From assembly GCA_945957365.1 (NCBI GenBank), contig CAMFKI010000002.1, positions 1-64,000 of the forward strand: 64,000 nucleotides of DNA. The letters run 5' to 3'. Position 1 is the first letter of the stretch. Each line of letters opens with the position of its first letter. Positions 41,895 to 50,896 of the stretch are shown in pieces. Position numbers and translations under genes: made by a program. The notes under the pieces are model-generated. The model was not told the DNA's origin and ran no database searches. It saw only the letters and a list, made by a program, of their open reading frames with translations. This DNA is from an uncultured Alphaproteobacteria bacterium. Lineage in GTDB: Bacteria > Pseudomonadota > Alphaproteobacteria > Rhizobiales > Aestuariivirgaceae.

Positions 41895-43088
41895 ATGAAT
41901 TCAGACACACTTCTCGCCGCCCTCACGCCGCAAGCCCGCAACGAACCCGACAGCGGCATCGTCAAGGCCGCCATGTATGGCTTCACCGTTCCAGGGGTGA
42001 TTCCGCTGTGGGCGGGCGAAGGCAACCAGCCGACGCCGGAGGCCTTCGCGAGACCCGCCGCAGAAGCCCTGCTCAACGGCGAGACCTTCTACACCTGGCA
42101 GCGCGGCATCCCTGAACTGCGCGATGCGCTGGCGCGCTATCACACGCGCAATTTCGGGCGCAGTTTCGACCCTGAGAATTTCTTCGTGACATCAGGCGGC
42201 ATGCACGCGATCGAAACCATCGTGCAGCTGATCACGGGCGACGGCGACGAGATCATACTGCCCACGCCCGCCTGGCCCAATTACGCAGGCGTGCTGCGCA
42301 TCTCGGGCGCGAAACCCGTCGAAGTGCCGATGCACTTCGGCAATGGCAAGTGGACGCTCGACCTCGACCGGCTGTTCGATGCCGTGACGCCGCGCACCAA
42401 GGCCATAGCACTCAATTCGCCATCCAATCCGGTGGGCTGGACGGCGACGCGCGACGAGCTGGTGGCAGTGCGCGACTTCTGCCGCAAGCGCGGGCTTTGG
42501 ATTTTGGGCGACGAGGTCTACACGCGCTTCTACTACGGCGAGAACGGCGAGACCCGTGCCCCTTCCTTCCTCGACGTGTGCGAGGACGAGGAGCAGCTGC
42601 TGCTGGCCAACACGTTCTCCAAAAACTGGGCGATGACAGGCTGGCGAGTCGGCTGGCTGCAGGCACCCAAGGCGCTCGGCCCCGCGATCGAGCGTATCGT
42701 GCAGGTCTCGTCCTCCGGCACCCCGGCCTTCCTGCAGCGCGGCTGCGTCGCGGCGCTGGATGAGGGCGATGACTTCATCGATCGCCAGGTGCTGATGGCG
42801 CGGCACCGCCGCGACCTCACCGTGCTCGCACTCAAGGAGTTGCCGGGGCTGCATTTCGAGGTTCCGAAGGGTGCGTTCTACCTGTTCTTCCGTCTCGACG
42901 GCATGACCGATTCCGCCGCCACCGTGCGCCGCCTGATCGACGAGGCACGAGTGGGATTTGCGCCCGGCAGCACGTTCGGCGCCGGCGGCGAGGGGCACCT
43001 GCGGATGTGCTATCTCAAGGACCTGGGTCCGCTCGAAGAGGCGCTCGGCCGTTTCGTCGACTGGATGAAACGGAACCGGCCGGCCTGA
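41895..43088 (+). CDS. PLP-dependent class I/II aminotransferase
   Basis: This 397-residue fold-type I aminotransferase has the PLP-lysine motif FSKNWAMTGWRVGWLQ, the substrate-pocket tyrosine region WILGDEVYTRFYYG and the C-terminal arginine in HLRMCY. ATG at 41895 was preferred to a TTG two codons upstream. It belongs to the AspC/AatA-like group, but substrate is not fixed; it is followed by the tandem small-RNA region. Confidence 0.92.
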   Translation: MNSDTLLAALTPQARNEPDSGIVKAAMYGFTVPGVIPLWAGEGNQPTPEAFARPAAEALLNGETFYTWQRGIPELRDALARYHTRNFGRSFDPENFFVTSGGMHAIETIVQLITGDGDEIILPTPAWPNYAGVLRISGAKPVEVPMHFGNGKWTLDLDRLFDAVTPRTKAIALNSPSNPVGWTATRDELVAVRDFCRKRGLWILGDEVYTRFYYGENGETRAPSFLDVCEDEEQLLLANTFSKNWAMTGWRVGWLQAPKALGPAIERIVQVSSSGTPAFLQRGCVAALDEGDDFIDRQVLMARHRRDLTVLALKELPGLHFEVPKGAFYLFFRLDGMTDSAATVRRLIDEARVGFAPGSTFGAGGEGHLRMCYLKDLGPLEEALGRFVDWMKRNRPA

Positions 43089-43101
43089 TCTGCCTCAAAA
43101 C

Positions 43102-43119
43102 AGGGCGGATCTCCGCCCT
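43102..43119. other. perfect inverted repeat after the aminotransferase gene
   Basis: AGGGCGGA-TC-TCCGCCCT is a perfect 8-bp stem 14 bp after the stop codon. No T-run follows, so it may be a transcript-end stabiliser or weak terminator. Confidence 0.45.
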
Positions 43120-43207
43120 ATGCTAAGGCAGGAGCCCGGCTGTTCATGACCAGGATCCAGCGTTTCCAGCGATTTGACCTCTGGCACGCCTCTTGCGTTG
43201 CGGCTTG

Positions 43208-43313
43208 CAGCGCACGTCTTACTTGGGTCCTCCCATTCTCAGGCAAGAGCAATCGTGGCGTCTGACGGATCGTCAGCTGGGGTGGGCGGCAGTGCCGGTC
43301 ACCCCTCTTTTTT
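43208..43313 (+). ncRNA. candidate small RNA, copy 1 (AbcR/alpha-r15-like)
   Basis: A segment from about 43208 carries the core cacgtcttacttgggtcctc, then ccattctcaggcaagagca and a hairpin, ending in ggggtg...cacccc followed by TTTTTT (ends near 43313). The same core recurs at 43490. No reading frame is conserved between copies. TTGACC at 43174-43179 could be a -35 box, though the -10 is weak. Tandem homologous RNAs with a ggguccuccca loop resemble AbcR1/AbcR2 of rhizobia and agrobacteria, from memory. Confidence 0.65.
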
Positions 43314-43483
43314 GCCCGATTGCCGAAAGGTTTTGCGCTGCACTGCACAACGGCTGGGCACATGCTCGCATTTGCAAGGATCGCGAGCCACCCTTCAATT
43401 TGAAATGATCTAACTTTCTCAATGGTTTGTGAGAAATCGCATTTTTGGAGTTCATGTGGCATCGCCATTGCAATGCACAAATC

Positions 43484-43600
43484 GGCGCACACGTCTTACT
43501 TGGGTCCTCCCATTCTCAAGCGAAGAGCACTCGTAGCGTCCCGGCTCCGGCCGGCTCAGGGGTGAACGGTCGTTGGTTGCTGCCGTTCACCCCTCTTTTT
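43484..43600 (+). ncRNA. candidate small RNA, copy 2 (AbcR/alpha-r15-like)
   Basis: The second copy has the identical core cacgtcttacttgggtcctc (from 43490) and ccattctcaagcgaagagca, then a different linker and a perfect 12-bp-class terminator AGGGGTGAACGG...CCGTTCACCCCT with TTTTT, ending at 43600. Its terminator also lies directly against the marC stop on the opposite strand, so it may be bidirectional. Sequences upstream of the two copies differ, suggesting separate regulation. Confidence 0.65.
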
Positions 43601-43603
43601 CAG

Positions 43604-44248
43604 TCAAGAGGCGATGGCGTGCCAGGGCGTGAGGGCGGAAACGCCGTCGATCATGAACTGCACGGCCAGTGCCGCCAAAATGATGCCGAGGAGACGCGTA
43701 AGCACGGCGCGACCCGTCACCCCCATCAATTGAGAGATGCGCTCGGCCATCACAAAGGCCACGCAACATGCGGCCATCACGAGTGCTGCGACGACGTAGA
43801 GCGATACGAGCCAGGTGATGCGCCCCTCGGCCCGCCCGGCGAGAAGGATCATGGCGGTGATGGCGCCGGGTCCAGCCATCAGCGGGATCGCCAGCGGGAA
43901 CGCGGCGATGTTCTTCACATGGTCGATGGTGATGGCCTGCTCGACAGTGGACTTCAGTCGCTCGCTGCGCCGGTCGAACACCATTTCGGCGGCGGCTGAG
44001 AGCAGCAGCAGGCCGCCCGCGATCCGGAAAGCCGAAAGCGAGATGCCGAGCAGGTCGAGAAGCTTGGCTCCGCCCAGTCCGGCCGCCAGCAGGATGAAGA
44101 AAGCGATCAGCGAACCGCGGACCGCCACTTCGCGCCGGTGATCCCGGGTCATGCCATGGGTGATGCCGAGAAACAGCGCGCTCAGCAGCACCGGGTCGGC
44201 AACGACCAGCAGCGTGGCAATGGCGGAGGTGATGAAATCGGCGATCAT
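43604..44248 (-). CDS. MarC-family integral membrane protein
   Basis: This 214-residue protein has six predicted membrane helices and MarC-family signatures: ADPVLLSALFLGITHGM, SLSAFRIAGGLLLLSAAAEMVF (read as two shorter parts), AIPLMAGPGAITAMI and TRLLGIILAALAVQFMIDGV. The family role is unknown despite its name, which came from the marRAB region of E. coli. It lies 41 bp downstream of the MttB-family gene on the same strand. Confidence 0.92.
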   Translation of the reverse strand: MIADFITSAIATLLVVADPVLLSALFLGITHGMTRDHRREVAVRGSLIAFFILLAAGLGGAKLLDLLGISLSAFRIAGGLLLLSAAAEMVFDRRSERLKSTVEQAITIDHVKNIAAFPLAIPLMAGPGAITAMILLAGRAEGRITWLVSLYVVAALVMAACCVAFVMAERISQLMGVTGRAVLTRLLGIILAALAVQFMIDGVSALTPWHAIAS

Positions 44249-44289
44249 ATCCCCGTGCTAGCACGCGGCCCCGACCCGCGCCATCGCGG

Positions 44290-45843
44290 TCAGTTCACCG
44301 TGTCGGGCAGCACTTCCTCGCGCTTCGCAATGAAGTCCCGCAGGCCCTCGGCGATGCCCTCGTCCATCTTCGGTGGCTCGTAGTTCTGCAGCATCAGCCG
44401 CGCCTTGTCGCGGCCGCGCGTGGCATGGTCCTTCGCCCCCTCGGCGGACCATTGTTCGAAGGAGTTGAAGTCCATGATGGACGGGCTGAAGAAGGCCTTT
44501 TCGAAATGCTCGAGCGTGTGCTGGGTGCCGAGGAAGTGTCCCTGCGGGCCTACCTCGCGCACCGCGGCCATGGCCTCCTTGAAATCGGCGAAGGAGACGC
44601 CGCCGGCATATTTGTACCAGCCCACCAGCTGCTCGGCATCGGTGACGAACTTGGAATAGTCGCAGCACAGTCCGGCCTCCAGCCAGCCCGCGACGTGCCA
44701 GATGTAGTTGGCGCCCGACAGGATCGCCGCATGCATCAGCATGTTCGCTTCATATCCCGCCTGCGCGTCGTTGAGCTTGGAGCCGACATGGAAGCCCGAG
44801 GTACGCCAGGGCAGGCGATACTTCCGCGCCAGCTGGCCCATCAGATACATCATCTGGGCGGCTTCCGGCGTGCCGCCCATAGGCGCCCCGGATTTCATGT
44901 CCACCGCCACCATGAACTGGCCATAGATCACCGGCGAACCCGCACGGATGAGCTGGGTGAAGGCCACACCCGCCAGTGCCTCGGCATTGACCTGCGCCAC
45001 CGCGCCCACGGCGGAGGCCGGCGTCGAGGCGCCGCACAGCGCGAAAGGGGCGCAGATGACCGGCTGGTTGTGCGCGGCATAGACCTTCATCGCATCCAGC
45101 ATGGTCGCATCCCACACTAGCGGCGAATTGCAGTTGGTGATCGAGACGACGACCGTGTTGTCCTTCACGTAGTTCTCGCCGAACACGATGCCCGACATCT
45201 TCATCACGTCCTCGGCGCGTTCCTTCGAGGTGACGATGCCCATGAACGGCTTGTCGGAATGTGTCAACGCCGAGTGAATGATGTGCAGGTGGCGCTTCGG
45301 CACCGGGATCTCCATCGGCTCGACGCAGATCGAGCTCGAGGAGTGGAGTGCGGGCAGCATGTAGGCGAGCTTGTGGAAATTGTTCAGGTCCTCGAGCGTG
45401 CCGTAGCGGCGCACATTGTCGAGGTCGCGCACATAGGGCGCGCCATACATCGGCACGAACACCGAGTTTCTGCCGCCAATCCTGACGGTGCGCTCGGGGT
45501 TGCGGGCATTGAGCGTGAATTCTTCGGGCGCCTTCGCGATGAGGCTCATCAGCAGCCCGCGGTCGATGCGCACCCGCGTTCCGGTGACATTCGCACCCGC
45601 CGCCTTCCACATCGCGATCGCCTCGTCGTCGCGGAACTCGCAGCCCACCTCTTCCAGGATCTTCAGCGATTCATCGTGGATCAGCTCGACCGCCTCGTCC
45701 GGAACGAGATTGTAGACGGGGATCTCGCGCACCAGCGTCGGGAAGGAGGCCATGGGAATGGCGCGCAGCGTGCGGCGTCCGTCACGCCCCCCGGCGCGGC
45801 GCGCGGTGGTGTGGGCGGGTGCGGTGGTGGTGGCGTCGGTCAT
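44290..45843 (-). CDS. MttB-family (trimethylamine methyltransferase-like) protein
   Basis: This 517-residue protein has the MttB-family TIM-barrel features (YNLVPDEAVELIHDESLKIL, VFVPMYGAPYVRDLDN and SGANYIWHVAGWLEAGLCCD read in parts). It is encoded without an internal amber codon, so it is a non-pyrrolysine member, like glycine-betaine methyltransferase MtgB. Such enzymes need a corrinoid carrier protein and a methyl acceptor, but none is seen here. The start at MTDATTTAPAHTTARR avoids an unlikely upstream extension. A LysR regulator lies 87 bp upstream on the same strand. Confidence 0.9.
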   Translation of the reverse strand: MTDATTTAPAHTTARRAGGRDGRRTLRAIPMASFPTLVREIPVYNLVPDEAVELIHDESLKILEEVGCEFRDDEAIAMWKAAGANVTGTRVRIDRGLLMSLIAKAPEEFTLNARNPERTVRIGGRNSVFVPMYGAPYVRDLDNVRRYGTLEDLNNFHKLAYMLPALHSSSSICVEPMEIPVPKRHLHIIHSALTHSDKPFMGIVTSKERAEDVMKMSGIVFGENYVKDNTVVVSITNCNSPLVWDATMLDAMKVYAAHNQPVICAPFALCGASTPASAVGAVAQVNAEALAGVAFTQLIRAGSPVIYGQFMVAVDMKSGAPMGGTPEAAQMMYLMGQLARKYRLPWRTSGFHVGSKLNDAQAGYEANMLMHAAILSGANYIWHVAGWLEAGLCCDYSKFVTDAEQLVGWYKYAGGVSFADFKEAMAAVREVGPQGHFLGTQHTLEHFEKAFFSPSIMDFNSFEQWSAEGAKDHATRGRDKARLMLQNYEPPKMDEGIAEGLRDFIAKREEVLPDTVN

Positions 45844-45930
45844 CTTGTGTCTCCTGCTGCGTGGCCGCATAGAACGCGCCGGCGCTTCCGCCTGCAAGCG
45901 AGGCTTTCGCGTCGCTCGGTTGAGTTCAAT

Positions 45931-46827
45931 TCAAGCAGCCTGCGTCAGAAGCCAGTCGCGCAGGATTTCGGCTTCCGCCTTGAGTGGCTGGCGCACCGGC
46001 CAGGTGAGGTAGAAGGACTGCGGCGCCGCGATCTCGGCGGGCCCCGCCTTGGCCAGCAGCTTGGCCGCGAGCAGCGGCTTCACCAGGCTCATCCAGCCCA
46101 GTGCCACGCCCTGGCCCGCCTGGGCCGCCTGGAGGGCGATGACATAGGAGTTGAAGCGCCGGACATTGAGCTTGCGGTGCGGTGCGCCGGCGGCCTTCAG
46201 GAATTCGGCCCAGGTGGTCCAGGTCCAGTCCACGCCCTCGACCGAGAGCAGCGGCAGGGCGGACAGATCCTGCACGCCCTTCACCTTGTGCCGTGCCAGG
46301 AAACCCGGCGCAGCCACCGCAATGATGCGGTCGCCGAACAGCAGTGTGGAAGCCTCATCGGTGAAGTTGCCGTCGCCGTAGCGCACGCGCAGATCGACGC
46401 CGGCGCGGTTCGCCTCCTGCGCCCGGTCCGAGATGATGTGGTCGAGCACGATGTCCTGGTGGCTGGTCCAGAAATCGCCCAGCCGCGGCATCAGCCAGAG
46501 CTGGGCGAAGGCCATGGTGGTGCCGATCGAGACCGAGCGCGGGCTGCCGGAGGATCCGACCTGCCGGATGGTGGCCGAGACCCGCTCGAAGGCGTCTTTC
46601 AGGCTCTGGTACACGGCTTGCCCCTCGGGGGTGAGTTCCAGCGCTCGGTGCAGCCGCAGGAACAGCGGCCGCCCGATCTGGTCTTCCAGCGCCTTCACCT
46701 GTTTGGAGACCGCCCCCGGCGTGACGCTCAGTTCGGCGGCGGCCCGGGTGAGGCTCAGGTGACGCGCCGCCGCCTCGAAGGCAGCGAGCGCGTTGAGGGA
46801 CGGCAGATCATAGTGGCGGCGGACCAT
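45931..46827 (-). CDS. LysR-type transcriptional regulator (GcvA-like)
   Basis: This 298-residue regulator has an N-terminal winged helix-turn-helix (LNALAAFEAAARHLSLTRAA, AELSVTPGAVSKQVKALED) and a periplasmic-binding-like effector domain. The sequence resembles the GcvA subgroup. It is divergent from the APC permease gene and upstream of the MttB-family gene, so it could control either or both (inference). Confidence 0.93.
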   Translation of the reverse strand: MVRRHYDLPSLNALAAFEAAARHLSLTRAAAELSVTPGAVSKQVKALEDQIGRPLFLRLHRALELTPEGQAVYQSLKDAFERVSATIRQVGSSGSPRSVSIGTTMAFAQLWLMPRLGDFWTSHQDIVLDHIISDRAQEANRAGVDLRVRYGDGNFTDEASTLLFGDRIIAVAAPGFLARHKVKGVQDLSALPLLSVEGVDWTWTTWAEFLKAAGAPHRKLNVRRFNSYVIALQAAQAGQGVALGWMSLVKPLLAAKLLAKAGPAEIAAPQSFYLTWPVRQPLKAEAEILRDWLLTQAA

Positions 46828-46933
46828 GTGCCCAGACTAGTCGCTCGGTTGACGTGAGGAAAGCTCATTCCAAACCTCATGTTCTGCCTCGCAATCGCGC
46901 ACAACTGTCTGGTTTGCAATCAGTTACGACACG

Positions 46934-46962
46934 TTGACCGATTGTAATTTCCGTTACAGAAT
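46934..46962 (+). promoter_or_regulatory. promoter for the APC permease gene
   Basis: TTGACC (46934-46939), a 17-bp spacer and CAGAAT (46957-46962) lie 100 bp upstream of the permease. The spacer region is flanked by gttac on the left (46923) and right (46953), which might be part of a LysR site. Confidence 0.5.
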
Positions 46963-47061
46963 GAACATTGGGGAAGAAGGGTTGCCGGCTGAAACCGGCA
47001 ATTCCACAAGCAAACACGATAACGCGCCAGGTTGCCCCGATGGCGTGGGGGAGATGCCTTC

Positions 47062-48702
47062 ATGGCCGAACATCACCATCTCACGGAGGACGAGAAGGTC
47101 CTTCATTCCATGGGCTATGCCCAGGAATTGTCGCGACGCATGGGAACCTTCCAGAGCTTCGCCATCTCGTTCTCGATCATCTGCATCATCTCGGGTGGCC
47201 TCGCGTCCTTCCCGATCGCCATGTCGACGGTGGGTCCGTGGACGGCCACCATCTGCTGGATCCTCGGCGGCGTCTATGCGCTGATCGTTGCCGCCTCGCT
47301 CGGCCAGATCGCCTCGGCCTATCCGACGGCCGGTTCGCTCTACCACTGGTCATCCATTCTCGGCGGCAAGTTCTGGGGCTGGCTCACCGCCTACACCAAC
47401 CTGCTCGGGCTGCTCTTCGTCATCCCGGCGGTGAACGTCATTCTCTATACCTTTATCCGCGATCTGTTCTTCAGCGGCATGCTGGGCTGGGACGTCTCCA
47501 CCTGGACGAACACCACCATGTACATCTGGATCGCCGGCATCACGGTGGCCCAGTGCCTGCTGAACCACTTCGGCATCAGGCTCACCACCATCCTCACCGA
47601 CATTTCGGGCTACCTGATCTTCGCCGTCACCATCGTGCTGGTCATCCTGCTGTTCATGCATGTGCAGAGCTGGGACCTCGGCCACGCCTTCACCTTCGTC
47701 AACAAGACGGGTGCGGCAGGCGGCGGCGTTGCCCCTGAAACCGGCATCTTCATCGCCGTGCTGATGGGCTTCCTCTATCCGCTGTTCACCATCACCGGAT
47801 TCGACGCGTCGGCGCATACCTCGGAAGAAACCAAGGACGCGCAGAACACCGTTCACAAGGGCATGCTCACCTCGGTGTTCTGGTCCCTGGTCTTCGGTTT
47901 CGCGCTGGCCCTCGGCATGGTCATGGCGCTCCCCACCGTCTACACGGTGCTGGCGGCCGACCCGAACCAGACCATGGTTCCGAAGGACGTCATGGCCCAG
48001 CTCGCCGCCATCCCCGGCGGTCCGACGCCCGCCGACATGGCGATCCTCGGCTGGAGCTCCTTCTCGGTGCTGTTCAACGTGCTGATCATGCCGAGCTTCC
48101 TCGGCAAGCTCTGTGCCATCGGCATCATCCTCGCCAACTTCTTCTGCGCCCTGTCGGGCCTCACCTCGACCTCGCGCATGATCTACGCCTTCGCGCGTGA
48201 CCGCGGCCTGCCCTACCGGCTCTCCGGCGTCAGCCCCGCCTACCGCACGCCCACGGCGGCGATCTGGTTTACCGGCATCGTCACCTTCCTGCTGGTGGTG
48301 GTCACCACCCCGCTCAACGCCTTCGCGGCGCTGTCGACGGGTTGCGCCATGTATCTCTACATGTCCTATGCGATGCCGGTGATCGCCGGCTTCTTCGCCG
48401 AAGGCAAGACCTGGACGACCTACGGCAAGTTCCGTCTGGGCGGCCTGTCGAAGCTCTTCGCGATCATCGTCGCGATCGGTGCCGTCGGCATCATCATCGG
48501 CGGTCATGCCTTCGTGCCGTCGGTTACGGAACCGAGCTTCGCGCCCGGCCTGATCTACTACACGATCGGCTTCTACGGCCTGCTGATCATCGCCTGGTTC
48601 GCTTTCGAAGGCCGCCGCTTCAAGGGCCCGCCGATGGGTGAGGAAATCGCCCGCCGCCAGGCCGAGATCGCCAAGGCCGAAGCAGCACTCGGAACGCGCT
48701 GA
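47062..48702 (+). CDS. APC-superfamily amino acid/amine permease
   Basis: This 546-residue transporter has about twelve membrane helices. The N-terminal signature is LSRRMGTFQSFAISFSIICI followed by ISGG, and the conserved segment TGFDASAHTSEETKDAQ is typical of the GABA/choline-type permeases (BAT1/HNM1-like group). Start MAEHHHLTEDEKVL was chosen over an upstream extension. Substrate is probably an amino acid, GABA or an amine. A short-chain dehydrogenase gene begins 2 bp after the stop. Confidence 0.93.
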   Translation: MAEHHHLTEDEKVLHSMGYAQELSRRMGTFQSFAISFSIICIISGGLASFPIAMSTVGPWTATICWILGGVYALIVAASLGQIASAYPTAGSLYHWSSILGGKFWGWLTAYTNLLGLLFVIPAVNVILYTFIRDLFFSGMLGWDVSTWTNTTMYIWIAGITVAQCLLNHFGIRLTTILTDISGYLIFAVTIVLVILLFMHVQSWDLGHAFTFVNKTGAAGGGVAPETGIFIAVLMGFLYPLFTITGFDASAHTSEETKDAQNTVHKGMLTSVFWSLVFGFALALGMVMALPTVYTVLAADPNQTMVPKDVMAQLAAIPGGPTPADMAILGWSSFSVLFNVLIMPSFLGKLCAIGIILANFFCALSGLTSTSRMIYAFARDRGLPYRLSGVSPAYRTPTAAIWFTGIVTFLLVVVTTPLNAFAALSTGCAMYLYMSYAMPVIAGFFAEGKTWTTYGKFRLGGLSKLFAIIVAIGAVGIIIGGHAFVPSVTEPSFAPGLIYYTIGFYGLLIIAWFAFEGRRFKGPPMGEEIARRQAEIAKAEAALGTR

Positions 48703-48704
48703 TC

Positions 48705-49469
48705 TTGGGCAGGCTTGACAACAAGGTGGCCCTGATATCTGGCGGGGCCACCGGCATGGGGGGAGCGGCCTCGCGCCTCTTCGCGGCCGAGGGTGCCAAG
48801 GTCGGCATCCTCGACATCAATGCCAAGGCGGGTGCGGAGGCGGTGGCCGACATCGAACGCGCTGGCGGCACCGCCTGCTTCGTTCAGGCCGACGTCTCCA
48901 AGGCCGACGCGGTGAAGAAGGCCGTGGATGAGGTGAGTGCGAAGCTCGGCCCCATCACCGTGCTGTTCAACCACGCCGGCTCGATCGTCATCAAGCCGTT
49001 CCTCGACACCACGGAAGAGGAATGGGACAGGCTCACCGACATCAACGTCAAGAGCATGTTCCTCGTCACCAAGGCCGTTCTGCCGCAGATGATCGCGGCG
49101 GGCGGCGGCGCCATCGTCTGCACCTCGTCGATATCGGCGGTGGCGGGAACCCCCATGGAGGTGCTCTACGACACCACCAAGGGCGCCTGCCACATGTTCG
49201 CCCGCGCCATCGCGGTCGAATTCCGCGATCGCAACATCCGCTGCAATGCCGTGTGCCCGGGCTTCGTGAGAACACCCCATGGCCTGCGCGAGGTGGCGGA
49301 GCTGCAGAAGCTCGGCGTCGATACCTCCGAGGCGGCACTCGCCGTCCAGCAGGGCCGCATCTGCGAACCGGAGGAGGTGGCGCGCGCCGCGCTCTTCCTG
49401 GCCAGCGACGATGCGAGCTTCGTCAACGGCACGCATCTCTTCGTCGACAACGGCTTTACCGCCGCGTGA
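48705..49469 (+). CDS. short-chain dehydrogenase/reductase
   Basis: This 254-residue classical SDR has the cofactor motif ISGGATGMGGAASRLFAAEG, NHAG in place of NNAG, the catalytic serine in CTSSISAVAG and YxxxK in YDTTKGAC. An acidic residue after the second strand (ILDINAK) favours NAD. It starts with TTG, 2 bp after the permease stop, so translation probably depends on coupling. Both genes form one transcript ended by the terminator at 49492. Confidence 0.92.
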   Translation: MGRLDNKVALISGGATGMGGAASRLFAAEGAKVGILDINAKAGAEAVADIERAGGTACFVQADVSKADAVKKAVDEVSAKLGPITVLFNHAGSIVIKPFLDTTEEEWDRLTDINVKSMFLVTKAVLPQMIAAGGGAIVCTSSISAVAGTPMEVLYDTTKGACHMFARAIAVEFRDRNIRCNAVCPGFVRTPHGLREVAELQKLGVDTSEAALAVQQGRICEPEEVARAALFLASDDASFVNGTHLFVDNGFTAA

Positions 49470-49491
49470 GCGCGGCATGAGACACGAACAT

Positions 49492-49522
49492 GAGGGCGGC
49501 CCATTGGCCGCCCTCTTCTTTT
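49492..49522 (+). terminator. strong intrinsic terminator after the SDR gene
   Basis: GAGGGCGGCC-CATT-GGCCGCCCTC is a perfect 10-bp stem followed by TTCTTTT. It separates the permease-SDR transcript from the following flavoprotein genes, which therefore need their own promoter. Confidence 0.9.
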
Positions 49523-49540
49523 CACGCTAGGATCGGCGCC

Positions 49541-50896
49541 ATGCATCGGAGCTTCGACATTGCGGTGATCGGCGGCGGCGTGGTGGGCCTCGCCATCCTG
49601 CGCCGCTTCGCGATGGCAGGCCTTTCCGCCGTGCTGCTGGAACGCGGCGCTGATATCCTGAGTGGTGCGTCGAAGGGCAACAGCGCGCTGCTGCACACGG
49701 GCTTCGACGCGCCCACCGGCAGCACCGAACTGACCTGCATGCAGGCAGGCTATGCCGAATACATCGACATCCGCGACAAGCTGAACCTTCCGCTGGTAGA
49801 GAGCTCTGCCCTTGTCGTGGCCTGGAGCGACGAGGAGCGTGCGAAGCTCGATGGCATCGTGGCCAAGGCCCATGCCAATGGCGTCACCGACGTGCGCCAT
49901 GTGGAGCGCAATGACCTGCGACGGCGCGAGCCGCATCTGGCGCAGGGGGCCAGGGCCGCCGTATTGGTGCCGCGCGAACACATCATCGATGCCTGGTCGG
50001 CGCCGCTTGCCTATGCTCACCAGGCGTTGGCCCATGGCGCGGTGATCCTGCGCAACGCGGAGGTGACGGGCGGCGACTTCGCCAACGGCGCATGGACGCT
50101 CGCCAGCACGGCAGGCCCCGTCACGGCGCGCGTCGTCGTCAATGCGGCGGGCAATTTCGGTGATCTCGTGGAGGCGATCGCGCGGCCCTCGCCCTTCACC
50201 ATCACGCCGCGGCGCGGGCAGTTCGTGGTGTTCGACAAGGAGGCCTCGCGCCTCGTCGATGCCATCATCCTGCCGGTGCCCACCGAACGCACCAAGGGTG
50301 TGGTGCTGTTCCGCACCGCCTTCGGCAACCTCGCCATCGGCCCCACCGCTGAAGACGTGACCGAGCGCGAGGTGGCCGCCACCGACACGGCAACGCTCGA
50401 AAGGCTGAAGGCCCGCGCGCTGGAAATGGTTCCCTCGCTCGCCGGCATCGGCGTCAATGCGATCTATGCGGGCTTGAGGCCTGCCACGGAGCGCAAGGAC
50501 TATGTGATCGAGGCGCTGGCAGACCGCCACTGGATCACCGTAGGCGGCATCCGCTCCACCGGGCTCACGGCCTGCCTCGGCATCGCGCAACATGTGGCCG
50601 GGCTCTATGCCTCGCAGTTCGGGGCTCTGCCTCAGGCGCCCGCGCCGGTCTGGACACCCGTGCCCAACCTCGCCGAGGAGCGGCCCCGGCCCTACATGCA
50701 GGGCGGCGAGATCGTCTGCCACTGCGAGCGCGTGACGCGCGGCGAGATCGTGGCGGCGCTTGAAGGCCCGCTGCCTGCGGGAGACCTCGGCGGCCTCAAG
50801 CGCCGCACCCGCGCCATGATGGGGCGCTGCCAGGGCTTCAACTGCTCGGCCCATGTCGATGCGCTGTTCCGGGAGAAGCGCCATGGAGCGGCGTGA
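49541..50896 (+). CDS. GlpA-like FAD-dependent oxidoreductase with BFD [2Fe-2S] domain
   Basis: This 451-residue protein starts MHRSFDIAVIGGGVVGLAIL, a DAO-type FAD fold, and continues with GNSALLHTGFDAPTGS and the second FAD strand GLRPATERKDYV. The C-terminus (about 385-450) is a BFD-like [2Fe-2S] domain with four cysteines in IVCHCERVT and GRCQGFNCS. This layout matches GlpA and its relatives, which oxidise glycerol-3-phosphate or similar hydroxyacids. It overlaps the next gene by 14 bp. Confidence 0.9.
   Translation: MHRSFDIAVIGGGVVGLAILRRFAMAGLSAVLLERGADILSGASKGNSALLHTGFDAPTGSTELTCMQAGYAEYIDIRDKLNLPLVESSALVVAWSDEERAKLDGIVAKAHANGVTDVRHVERNDLRRREPHLAQGARAAVLVPREHIIDAWSAPLAYAHQALAHGAVILRNAEVTGGDFANGAWTLASTAGPVTARVVVNAAGNFGDLVEAIARPSPFTITPRRGQFVVFDKEASRLVDAIILPVPTERTKGVVLFRTAFGNLAIGPTAEDVTEREVAATDTATLERLKARALEMVPSLAGIGVNAIYAGLRPATERKDYVIEALADRHWITVGGIRSTGLTACLGIAQHVAGLYASQFGALPQAPAPVWTPVPNLAEERPRPYMQGGEIVCHCERVTRGEIVAALEGPLPAGDLGGLKRRTRAMMGRCQGFNCSAHVDALFREKRHGAA

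Noticed and set aside
43140..43500. Small protein-coding gene in the repeat region after the aminotransferase
   Set aside because: The frames are not shared between the two repeat copies, no ribosome binding site fits, and both copies end in intrinsic terminators, favouring RNA genes.
43208..43600. CRISPR array or tandem DNA repeat
   Set aside because: Only two copies exist, the unit is about 100 bp, and copies diverge in the linker and terminator.
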